From positions 1 through 13,212 of the forward strand of contig CABTZC010000024.1 of NCBI GenBank assembly GCA_902489185.1: DNA of 13,212 nt, in the 5' to 3' direction. This document shows positions 1 to 5,300 of this stretch, in pieces. Position 1 is the first letter of the stretch. Every line of letters begins with the position of its first letter. The stretch is from an uncultured Brevibacterium sp. (GTDB taxonomy: Bacteria; Actinomycetota; Actinomycetes; Actinomycetales; Brevibacteriaceae). The position numbers and the translations under genes were made by a program. Under the pieces are notes generated by a model that saw only the letters and a program-made list of their open reading frames with translations, had not been told where the DNA came from and ran no database searches.

Positions 1-251
1 AAGCAGAAGACGGCATACGGGCGCTGCTTCAGAGTTTTTTCCGCTGCCATGCGAACAAGGGCTGCGAACTTCGTCAACTGTTCGCGTTTGTCACCGGTTT
101 CGAAGATCTTCGCCGCCGTGGACGGGAACTCTGAGTCTTTGAGGTCTTCGTAGTCCGCCTCGGGCAAATCCTTGAGGATTTTTTCAAACCAGCCAATACG
201 CTTCTTGGCTTGTGAACCGGGCTTGTTGACAAGTTTGTCGAAAAGTCCCAT
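1..251 (-). CDS. SecA-family preprotein translocase ATPase, N-terminal fragment (possibly SecA2-like)
   Basis: Only the first 83 residues are inside the window; the gene runs off the left edge. It starts MGLFDKLVNK. The stretch ADYEDLKDSEF followed by an ALVRMAAEKTLKQRPY segment (about residues 31-78) resembles the SecA N-terminus, where a 'dyxxLsDxEl' helix precedes 'AfAlVREAAkRtLgxRxFDVQ' just ahead of the Walker A motif. The motif-bearing ATPase core is outside the window, so the call rests on this short similarity. The residues after the 'R-P-Y' position differ from the usual H-F-D-V-Q of housekeeping SecA, which makes an accessory SecA2 or divergent paralogue plausible (inference). The ATG shares its A with the TGA stop of the upstream nuclease fusion gene (TGATG). 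A GAGGAGAA Shine-Dalgarno lies inside the end of that gene, so the two are probably co-transcribed and translationally coupled. Confidence 0.5.
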   Translation of the reverse strand, partial: MGLFDKLVNKPGSQAKKRIGWFEKILKDLPEADYEDLKDSEFPSTAAKIFETGDKREQLTKFAALVRMAAEKTLKQRPYAVFC

Positions 252-1897
252 CAGCGTTCTCCTCGAGTTAGAAATGGCCACTCATGATCAACGACCGCGT
301 TGGGGTCACGTCGAGTCCGAAGATATTCTTGCAGACGCGCAGCCTGGTCGCGTTTCCATTCTTGTTGCGCGTGGTGAATCTGTTCCGCACTGAGCTGGGC
401 GAGGTCAGGAAACGCGTCGGCGATCGCCAAAGCCACCAAGCCCGAGGCGCGGGCGTCGGCTGTTGCGTCATGCGCGTTGTCGAGCAGAATGCCCCAGCGT
501 TTACATACGGCATCCAACGTCCGGGGTCCCTTACGGAACGGTTCGGCCTGTTTGTCGATGACAAGAGTGTCGATGACGAAGAAGTCTGGGATGCTCAGTC
601 CCTGCTGTGCGCACTCCCGAGCAAAAATCGTCAGGTCATACGGCGCGTTATGGGCCGCAACGCACGCGGGCTTGTGTTCCGTGAAGACCTCATGCATCTG
701 GGCAATTGTTTGAGCACGTGGCATTCCGTGGGCGCGTGCATATTCGGTGGTGATCCCGTGGACTGCCGTGGCTTCGGCAGGAATGTCATCTTCTGGGTAG
801 ACCAACCATTCCCAGGTTTCGTTGGTGCGCATGTCAATGAGAGCTGCGCTCACGATGTGTGCCGTGTGCGGGTCGCGGCCCGTCGTTTCTAAGTCGAATG
901 CGAAAAGTGGTTCGTCTGCCCAAGAGGTGGGCGCCGTGTCATCTGGGGGAGCGGTGAGGGGTGTTGCCGGTGGCTGGGACGGTGTTTGGGGGCTGAAAGC
1001 CTGTGCGAGTCGGCTTATCGAACGTTCCACCCCGTAGCGCTGGGCGAATGCGTCCAGACCGGCCACGTTTGGGGTGATCGTGGCGGATGACTCGATCAGG
1101 TTGTTGACGTCAAGATCGGTGAGGACGGTCATGACTTGTACGTTCGTGCGCACTGCGTCTTCGGCTTCGAGCAAGTTCTCCCTACGCTTGGGTGACAGTC
1201 CGTGATCCTTGACGCCTCGTTTCGCCGCGTCAAAAACGTTGTCCAGGTTCCCGTACCCGGCCAGTAGCCTCGCGGCAGTTTTCTCACCAATTCCTTGCGC
1301 CCCGGCCAAACCATCCGACGGGTCGCCACGTAGAGCAGCGAGCTCCCGGTACCGTTCTCCGTTGGGGATTCCGTACAAGTCAGGGAGGTCGTTGACGGTG
1401 GTTTCTTCCCACTGTCCCCGCGGCCGAGGTCGTAGCAGGGTGACCTGCTTATCGGGGCTGAGAAGCGATAAGAGGTCCCGGTCGGGGGAAACGACTGTGA
1501 TGGGGCCGTCCCACTGGTGAACGACTGATCCGATGACGTCATCGGCTTCCGTGTCTTCGATATGGCCCACGGGTATGCCCATGAGAGCGCATGCTTCGTA
1601 GATGAGGGGAATTTGGGGAACGAGGTCGTCGGGCGTTTCAGTGCCGGGTTTGTCTTCGCGTTCCCGGTGTGCCTTGTAAGCGGGGGCGATTCTGGTGCGG
1701 AAACTGGGCCTCCATGCGGCGTCACTCGCTGCGATGATCCGCGTTGTTTTGAGTCGACTTGCCAGTGTCGCAATGGCGTCGAGTGTACCTCGGAGCGCAT
1801 TCACAGGCGTTCCGTCGGAGCTCGTCAGTGAGCTGGGGACGGAATAGAACGCACGGTAGTAAAGTGCGGGCGTGTCGATGATTACTAGGCCGGTCAC
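251..1897 (-). CDS. Fusion nuclease: 5'->3' exonuclease (FEN/PIN-like) plus DEDDh 3'->5' exonuclease
   Basis: This 548-residue protein joins two nucleases normally seen as separate actinobacterial proteins. Residues 1-300 are a PolA-N/FEN-type 5' nuclease: Asp8, Asp59, Arg66 and Tyr74-Lys75, E-A-D-D at 117-120, Asp139/Asp141 and the GDPSDG...GIGEKTAARLL helix-hairpin-helix region (191-212). Residues 302-330 are a Pro/Thr-rich linker. Residues 331-548 are a DnaQ-like exonuclease with Asp335/Glu337 (DLET), H-G-I at 380-382, HNAPYD with Asp421, and HDATAD with His476 and Asp481, i.e. a complete DEDDh set. The tail EYLRTRRDPNAVVDHEWP is, from memory, typical of free-standing actinobacterial exonucleases of this family. 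The GTG start has no Shine-Dalgarno; TAGGGT ends exactly 7 nt upstream, suggesting a leaderless mRNA. The likely role is gap or primer processing in DNA repair, in the cytoplasm (inference). Confidence 0.9.
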   Translation of the reverse strand: MTGLVIIDTPALYYRAFYSVPSSLTSSDGTPVNALRGTLDAIATLASRLKTTRIIAASDAAWRPSFRTRIAPAYKAHREREDKPGTETPDDLVPQIPLIYEACALMGIPVGHIEDTEADDVIGSVVHQWDGPITVVSPDRDLLSLLSPDKQVTLLRPRPRGQWEETTVNDLPDLYGIPNGERYRELAALRGDPSDGLAGAQGIGEKTAARLLAGYGNLDNVFDAAKRGVKDHGLSPKRRENLLEAEDAVRTNVQVMTVLTDLDVNNLIESSATITPNVAGLDAFAQRYGVERSISRLAQAFSPQTPSQPPATPLTAPPDDTAPTSWADEPLFAFDLETTGRDPHTAHIVSAALIDMRTNETWEWLVYPEDDIPAEATAVHGITTEYARAHGMPRAQTIAQMHEVFTEHKPACVAAHNAPYDLTIFARECAQQGLSIPDFFVIDTLVIDKQAEPFRKGPRTLDAVCKRWGILLDNAHDATADARASGLVALAIADAFPDLAQLSAEQIHHAQQEWKRDQAARLQEYLRTRRDPNAVVDHEWPFLTRGER

Positions 1898-1904
1898 GCA
1901 CTAA

Positions 1905-1910
1905 ACCCTA
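1905..1910 (-). promoter_or_regulatory. Leaderless -10 box for the nuclease fusion gene
   Basis: TAGGGT on the minus strand is followed by 7 nt (TTAGTGC) and then the GTG at 1897. This fits the actinobacterial TAnnnT box that places transcription initiation on the start codon. No Shine-Dalgarno sequence is present. A -35 for this box would fall near 1928-1933, next to the -10 of the divergent gene, so the two promoters interleave. Confidence 0.55.
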
Positions 1911-1933
1911 CATGTGAACGCCTGAAAGTGCGT

Positions 1934-1939
1934 TAATGT
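1934..1939 (+). promoter_or_regulatory. Leaderless -10 box for the amidohydrolase-like gene
   Basis: TAATGT is followed by 7 nt (GTGGCCC) and GTG at 1947, the same geometry as the divergent promoter 24 bp away. This favours 1947 over the in-frame GTG at 1938 as the true start, because 1938 lies within the predicted -10 box itself. Confidence 0.55.
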
Positions 1940-1946
1940 GTGGCCC

Positions 1947-2864
1947 GTGAGTGAAACTTTATTTGGTGGAGACGTCTATTCGAGTGCTGACCCGTTCGCT
2001 ACAGCGATCACCTATGACGGTGACACTGTTGTGTGGGTGGGATCCGACGAGGCGGTGAGTTCCGGAACTTCGCTCGATGGCGATTTCGTGGCTCCTGGTT
2101 TCGTCGACGCTGCTCTGGATCTACGCAGTGGAGACGGTTACGACTATCTGTCCTGTGGCGTCACGAGTGTCCACGTGATCGGAACGAAGGAACAGTGTGA
2201 CGCAGTGACAGGACCGCACGTCGTGGCCTATCCAACCGACGCGCGTGAAGGTCGTCGAGCCATCCACGTCGACGAGGCCCGCGACGCCAACACTCTGACA
2301 GGCCCAGTCTTCATTCTGCTCGACACAGCCGATCAGCTCGCAACGCTCGAAGAGTTGGTAAGCGACCCCGCCTGGAAAACTGCCGCTCAACGCGCGGGGG
2401 TGCGCGTGCTGATCGCGTGTGACGCTCATGTGGCCCCCGAGGTGTGGGGGGCTTCCGGTCTTGCCTTGACTGTGAACCCCCAGCACCCACGTGACTTGCA
2501 CGCTCTGTTCAGTGCCGGCGCTCAAGTGAGTTTTGCTTTGGCTGGGAAACCGTGGGAGGCCGTGAGGGCTGGAGTGGAGAACGGCCTTTCGGCACGCGCG
2601 GCCTTTAACGCATCTACCCGGTTTGGTTTCCGAGCCCTTGGTCAGTTTGAAGGTGGCGTTCTTGCGCCGGGAAGTGCTGTCGACATGGTTCGGTGGTCAG
2701 CATCCTCACTTGTCGTTCAGGTGGCGGATCCCAGAGTTGCTGCATGGAGTACGGATCCACGGTCAGGAACGCCAGGCCTGCCTGACTTGGGTGCATCTTT
2801 GCCCCATGCGAGAACAACTTGGGTAGGTGGGCGTTCTTACGACGTGCCACCTAAGTCCGTGTAG
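1947..2864 (+). CDS. Amidohydrolase-superfamily protein, degenerate (predicted pseudoenzyme)
   Basis: The protein has 305 residues from the GTG at 1947. The N-terminal composite-domain strand and PGFVDA at 50-55, plus the C-terminal FEGGVLAPGSAVDMVRW and VAAWSTDPRSGTPGLPDL stretches, are recognisable from actinobacterial imidazolonepropionase/YtcJ-like amidohydrolases. The metal site is missing. Where the family has D-A-H-x-H after PGFV, this protein has D-A-A-L-D. Where the family has a G-S-D motif before the PWEAVRAA helix, it has FALAGK (about 196-201). It is also shorter than the usual 400 or more residues. The reading frame is intact and the C-terminus is normal, so it looks maintained rather than decayed. 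The neighbourhood (5' nuclease, amidohydrolase, Ppm1, RbpA) matches the order I recall from other actinobacteria. No reaction can be assigned; it may be a non-catalytic structural or regulatory protein. Confidence 0.8.
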   Translation: MSETLFGGDVYSSADPFATAITYDGDTVVWVGSDEAVSSGTSLDGDFVAPGFVDAALDLRSGDGYDYLSCGVTSVHVIGTKEQCDAVTGPHVVAYPTDAREGRRAIHVDEARDANTLTGPVFILLDTADQLATLEELVSDPAWKTAAQRAGVRVLIACDAHVAPEVWGASGLALTVNPQHPRDLHALFSAGAQVSFALAGKPWEAVRAGVENGLSARAAFNASTRFGFRALGQFEGGVLAPGSAVDMVRWSASSLVVQVADPRVAAWSTDPRSGTPGLPDLGASLPHARTTWVGGRSYDVPPKSV

Positions 2865-2867
2865 CAT
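2862..2867 (+). promoter_or_regulatory. Leaderless -10 box for ppm1/dpm1, overlapping a stop codon
   Basis: TAGCAT is followed by 7 nt (TGCTGAA) and GTG at 2875. Its first three bases are the TAG stop of the amidohydrolase-like gene. No Shine-Dalgarno precedes the GTG, so a separate leaderless mRNA is a reasonable inference, although read-through transcription from upstream is also possible. Confidence 0.45.
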
Positions 2868-2874
2868 TGCTGAA

Positions 2875-3627
2875 GTGAAAACTCTTGTCGTCATCCCTAC
2901 GTACAACGAGCGTGAATCGCTCCCAAACACAATAGAGGCGATCCGTAAATATAACGACGTCGACATTTTGGTGGTCGACGATGGTTCGCCCGATGGCACA
3001 GGGGAGTGGGTGCAGCGGTCGGCTGACTTTGGCTCGACGCTGTTTCTGCTTCAGCGCACGGAAAAGAATGGTTTGGGGCCGGCTTATATTGCCGGGTTTA
3101 CATGGGCGCTTGAGCGTGACTATGACGTCATTTGTGAAATGGACGCCGACGGGTCACACCGCGGTCGTGATTTGCCCCAGTTGTTGGCACAAGTGGAGCG
3201 TGGTGCAGATCTTGCTATCGGATCACGTTGGATCCCCGGGGGAGCAGTGGTCAACTGGCCACGTAACCGCCACTTCTTGTCGCGTGGCGCAAACGTTTAT
3301 GTCAACGTTGCCTTAGGCCTGGGTGTTCACGACGCAACAGCAGGGTTCCGTGCGTTTAAACGCGAGGTACTCGAAACAATCGATCTTTCGCAGGTTGAGT
3401 CGGCGGGCTACTGCTTCCAGATCGACATGACTATGCGCGTTGCACTGGCCGGCTTCTCAATTGTTGAAGTCCCGATCACTTTTGTCGAACGTGAGCTGGG
3501 CGAGTCGAAGATGGACGGAAACATCATAAAAGAAGCCTTCACTCGAGTAGCGGGATGGGGCGTCGCCCGCCGCACTTCTCAAGTGAAGGCTCTTGTCAGT
3601 CGTCTGTCGGCTAAATCTCCGGAGTAG
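2875..3627 (+). CDS. ppm1: Polyprenol monophosphomannose synthase (GT2 family)
   Basis: This 250-residue enzyme transfers mannose from GDP-mannose to polyprenyl phosphate, giving the lipid-linked donor used for lipoglycan mannosylation and protein O-mannosylation at the membrane. Visible GT2/DPM1 motifs are VVIPTYNERE (5-14), VVDDGSPDGT (33-42), the catalytic DxD in MDADGSH (Asp90, Asp92), GSRWIPGG (116-123), TAGFRAFKR (155-163), FQIDM (181-185) and FVERELGESKM (203-213). The start is the GTG encoding VKTLVVIPTYN, which matches family N-termini; an upstream in-frame ATG (2827) would overlap the previous gene and add 16 unrelated residues. There is no transmembrane tail and no Lnt domain or neighbour, so any partner lies elsewhere. 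The last 17 bp overlap the convergent rbpA gene. Confidence 0.93.
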   Translation: MKTLVVIPTYNERESLPNTIEAIRKYNDVDILVVDDGSPDGTGEWVQRSADFGSTLFLLQRTEKNGLGPAYIAGFTWALERDYDVICEMDADGSHRGRDLPQLLAQVERGADLAIGSRWIPGGAVVNWPRNRHFLSRGANVYVNVALGLGVHDATAGFRAFKREVLETIDLSQVESAGYCFQIDMTMRVALAGFSIVEVPITFVERELGESKMDGNIIKEAFTRVAGWGVARRTSQVKALVSRLSAKSPE

Positions 3628-3952
3628 CCTCACCGCGACGAATCGCCAAGCGTTCATCGAGCAGAACCTGCAGTTCCTCGAAGCTACGGCGCTCCAGAAG
3701 CATGTCCCAGTGGGTGCGTGCAGCCTTCTCGGGTTCCTCGTCAGGTTCTTGCTCACCCGTGCGAACACCGATTCCGTGAGCACCTGAGTCCCACGTAGCG
3801 GGTACTTCAGCGTCAACAGAGAAAGGAACGGTGAACGTGTACCCATCCTCACATACGTACTCGATGTGCTGGCGAGGTGCCGGCTCAACTCCGACTTCAG
3901 ACTCTAACGATCGAGATCCTAGCTGTGTACCGCGCAAGCTACGTTCGCTCAT
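3611..3952 (-). CDS. rbpA: RNA polymerase-binding protein RbpA
   Basis: RbpA is a 113-residue transcription factor that binds RNA polymerase and group I/II sigma factors and stabilises the open complex. The N-terminus MSERSLRGTQLGSRS, the APRQHIEYVCEDGYTFTVPF core (25-44) and the C-terminal sigma-interacting segment ARTHWDMLLERRSFEEL (78-94) are diagnostic. The ATG at 3952 is supported by the family N-terminus and by an AAAGGA Shine-Dalgarno 6 nt upstream. Cys34 is kept, but the later C-x-x-C of zinc-binding members (after 'W-E') is replaced by DSGAHG (55-60), so this version probably does not bind zinc. The gene ends inside the 3' end of convergent ppm1. An apparent sigma-R promoter lies just upstream, which fits the known oxidative and disulfide stress control of rbpA in Streptomyces. 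Confidence 0.95.
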   Translation of the reverse strand: MSERSLRGTQLGSRSLESEVGVEPAPRQHIEYVCEDGYTFTVPFSVDAEVPATWDSGAHGIGVRTGEQEPDEEPEKAARTHWDMLLERRSFEELQVLLDERLAIRRGEATPEI

Positions 3953-3980
3953 CGAGATCCTTTCAAAAATAGCGGAAGGC

Positions 3981-3986
3981 AATGTA
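3981..3986 (-). promoter_or_regulatory. Possible housekeeping -10 box for rbpA
   Basis: TACATT on the minus strand lies 28 nt upstream of the rbpA ATG and overlaps the predicted sigma-R start site. No good -35 hexamer is present at the right distance, so support is weak. It could provide basal expression in addition to the sigma-R promoter. Confidence 0.3.
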
Positions 3987-3990
3987 ACCA

Positions 3991-4018
3991 GAACATCGTA
4001 CCGTGGCGTTTTATTCCC
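3991..4018 (-). promoter_or_regulatory. Sigma-R/SigH-type (disulfide stress) promoter of rbpA
   Basis: On the minus strand GGGGAAT is followed by exactly 18 nt and GTTC. This fits the GGGAAT-N18-GTT consensus known for Streptomyces SigR and mycobacterial SigH promoters. The -35 is at 4013-4018 and the GTT -10 at 3992-3994. Transcription would begin around 3985, leaving a leader of about 33 nt with its own Shine-Dalgarno. rbpA is an established SigR-regulon member in Streptomyces coelicolor, so motif and target agree. Confidence 0.8.
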
Positions 4019-4061
4019 CGCACATATTGACCGTGCTCGTGTGCGCGACCAAAATGGAGAC

Positions 4062-4337
4062 ATGACGAATGCGACTCAGCCAGAAGTTCAAGATGCCACC
4101 TCACGCACTCTGCGTGAACGCCTAGCTAGTACCGTTCACGCCACCCGTGTCCGCATGAGTAACGTACAGCCTTCCGAGGTTGTTGATAGTTCGGAGGAAC
4201 GCCTGAATGAGGGTGTCGAGAATGTACGCGAAGCTCTTCACAACGGCGTTGACTTCTTGTCTCACCTCACATCGACAGGTGTAACGAAAGGTGCCGAGTT
4301 TACGCGTAAGGGAGTGGAGTTCTTCTTCCGTAAATAG
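4062..4337 (+). CDS. Small hypothetical protein, 91 residues
   Basis: I do not recognise this family. From ATG 4062 (GGAG only 2 nt upstream, an unusually tight spacing) it encodes 91 mostly polar residues with no signal peptide or membrane segment. The predicted helices are amphipathic: residues 13-34 are basic, 42-70 acidic to mixed, and the end EFTRKGVEFFFRK is strongly basic and aromatic and could touch a membrane or nucleic acid. It is transcribed divergently from rbpA across a 109-bp gap containing the sigma-R promoter, so a stress-related role is possible but unproven. The frame stays open upstream to 3831, but that part is antisense to rbpA and does not look like protein. Codon usage resembles the neighbours, supporting a real gene. 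Confidence 0.6.
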   Translation: MTNATQPEVQDATSRTLRERLASTVHATRVRMSNVQPSEVVDSSEERLNEGVENVREALHNGVDFLSHLTSTGVTKGAEFTRKGVEFFFRK

Positions 4338-4339
4338 CG

Positions 4340-4387
4340 GACGTGTCCACGCGTAGGAGCACGGATGTGGAGTGGACCACTCACGTC
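4340..4387. repeat. Nested inverted repeats between the 91-aa gene and the Rpf-like gene
   Basis: GACGTG (4340-4345) can pair with CACGTC (4382-4387) and TCCAC (4346-4350) with GTGGA (4367-4371). Inside is the perfect 6+1+6 palindrome GAGTGGACCACTC (4370-4382). The latter two pairings compete. It could be a terminator for the small gene (no T-run follows) or a protein-binding site ahead of the wall-protein operon. Confidence 0.35.
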
Positions 4388-4410
4388 AACACAACTCACA
4401 GTGCCATAGC

Positions 4411-4440
4411 TTGAAAAAGTAACGGTTTGTTATATATGCT
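4411..4440 (+). promoter_or_regulatory. Sigma-A-type promoter of the Rpf-like/RlpA-like pair
   Basis: TTGAAA (4411-4416) is followed at 16 or 18 nt by TATATG (4433-4438) or TATGCT (4435-4440). The predicted start near 4446 leaves a leader of about 40 nt with an AAAGG Shine-Dalgarno (4473-4477) 8 nt before ATG 4486. This is the only convincing promoter for the two genes. Confidence 0.55.
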
Positions 4441-4476
4441 TTACAACTGTCACGGAATGGTAACGAGATTGTAAAG
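4419..4476 (+). promoter_or_regulatory. Two GTAACG-containing repeats flanking the start site (MtrA-like?)
   Basis: GTAACG-GTTT-GTTA (4419-4432) lies in the promoter spacer. GTAACG-AGATT-GTAAAG (4460-4476) lies in the early leader. The two GTAACG copies are 41 bp apart, close to four helical turns. Tandem GTAAC half-sites with about 11 bp period resemble sites described for the actinobacterial response regulator MtrA, which controls rpf and other wall hydrolase genes. The assignment is inference. Confidence 0.4.
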
Positions 4477-4485
4477 GCATGGTGT

Positions 4486-5265
4486 ATGGGCAAGCACGCT
4501 TCTTCACGTACACATGGTTCTGTTCTCGACCTCTTTTCTCGTACCAAGAAAACTGGTCGTCACGCGCAGCCTAAAAAACTCTCTGCTTCGGCAGTATTGA
4601 ACTCCGGGCGACGGGCGCCGGTTATGGCGGCGATCGCCGTGCCAACGGGTGCAATTGTTGCAGTTGCTGTAGCGGGTGTGGTGGGTGCACCCAACGGGGG
4701 AGACGCCTCGGCAGAGGCTTTCACAAAGCCCGAAACCCTCACGGTTGAACAGCCGAAATCAGCCGCAAATGAATATGAAAAAGACTTCCAGGCAGCCGAA
4801 AAGCAGTCGCGTGACGTGGCGTCTGCTGGGAACGTGTCTGTGACCCTGCCTGAGCCGGAAGAAGAATCGTCGCCATCTTCGGATGGGTCGTCGTCACAGG
4901 ATTCGAGTGGCTCAAGTGAAGGGTCCTCAGGGGGAGGGTCATCCACATCGGGTGGGTCCTCTGACGCGGACGCAGGCGACGCAAGCGGTGACTACTCATC
5001 GCCAATGAGCACCGCAGAGATTAAGGCCATGCTTGGCGGTCCAGGATCGCGCTGGTACAAGATCGCCAAATGTGAATCCACGTTTAACCCGCGCGCCATC
5101 AACCAGGCCAACCGAGCCCACTTCGGCTTGTTCCAGTTTAAGTTGGCAACGTGGCATTCGGTTGGGGGTAAAGGTAACCCGATCGATGCCCACCCACGTG
5201 AACAATTCAAGCGCGCAAAGATCCTGCAAGCTAAAGCTGGCTGGGGTCAGTGGGCCTGCGCTTAG
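4486..5265 (+). CDS. Exported Rpf-like/transglycosylase-domain wall protein
   Basis: This 259-residue protein has a long basic N-region (MGKHASSRTH...RH...SGRRAPV), a hydrophobic segment at about 47-68, a possible A-S-A cleavage site at 74-76, then an acidic stretch and a Ser/Gly/Asp linker (127-175). The C-terminal domain (187-259) looks like a resuscitation-promoting-factor/lytic transglycosylase fold: WYKIAKCESTFNP with catalytic Glu197, FGLFQFKLATWHSVGG, a conserved R-E-Q helix and GWGQWACA. Cys196 and Cys258 sit where RpfB has its disulfide. It should cleave peptidoglycan glycan strands outside the membrane. The first ~130 residues are homologous to the N-terminus of the next gene. It is the first gene of a two-gene unit with a 35-bp gap. 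Rpf activity itself (resuscitation) cannot be read from sequence. Confidence 0.85.
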   Translation: MGKHASSRTHGSVLDLFSRTKKTGRHAQPKKLSASAVLNSGRRAPVMAAIAVPTGAIVAVAVAGVVGAPNGGDASAEAFTKPETLTVEQPKSAANEYEKDFQAAEKQSRDVASAGNVSVTLPEPEEESSPSSDGSSSQDSSGSSEGSSGGGSSTSGGSSDADAGDASGDYSSPMSTAEIKAMLGGPGSRWYKIAKCESTFNPRAINQANRAHFGLFQFKLATWHSVGGKGNPIDAHPREQFKRAKILQAKAGWGQWACA

Positions 5266-5280
5266 CGTTAGCGCTCTTTT
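5258..5280 (+). terminator. Weak intercistronic hairpin between the two wall-protein genes
   Basis: GCGCT (5258-5262) and AGCGC (5270-5274) form a 5-bp stem with a 7-nt loop over the TAG stop of the Rpf-like gene, followed by TCTTTT. It may be a partial attenuator or processing site that lowers expression of the second gene, or be without function. Confidence 0.25.
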
Positions 5281-5300
5281 AGGAATTTCAAGGAACATTC

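Noticed and set aside
284..892. Long open frame on the plus strand (202 codons)
   Set aside because: It lies wholly antisense to the DnaQ-type half of the nuclease fusion, whose catalytic motifs are intact; the plus-strand translation shows no family motif.
1947..2864. Amidohydrolase-like gene as a frameshifted pseudogene
   Set aside because: One open frame from a plausible start to a family-typical C-terminus; no missing motif is recovered in another frame nearby.
3831..4061. Upstream extension of the 91-residue protein
   Set aside because: The extra 77 codons are antisense to rbpA and its sigma-R promoter; a Shine-Dalgarno precedes ATG 4062.
4338..4485. c-di-AMP (ydaO) riboswitch, often found before rpf genes in actinobacteria
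   Set aside because: The gap is only 148 nt, I see none of the conserved ydaO core, and the predicted start site leaves a leader of only about 40 nt.
4864..4990. Ser/Gly/Asp-rich repeat-like DNA in the Rpf-like gene
   Set aside because: Low-complexity linker coding sequence typical of wall-spanning proteins; no regular repeat unit.
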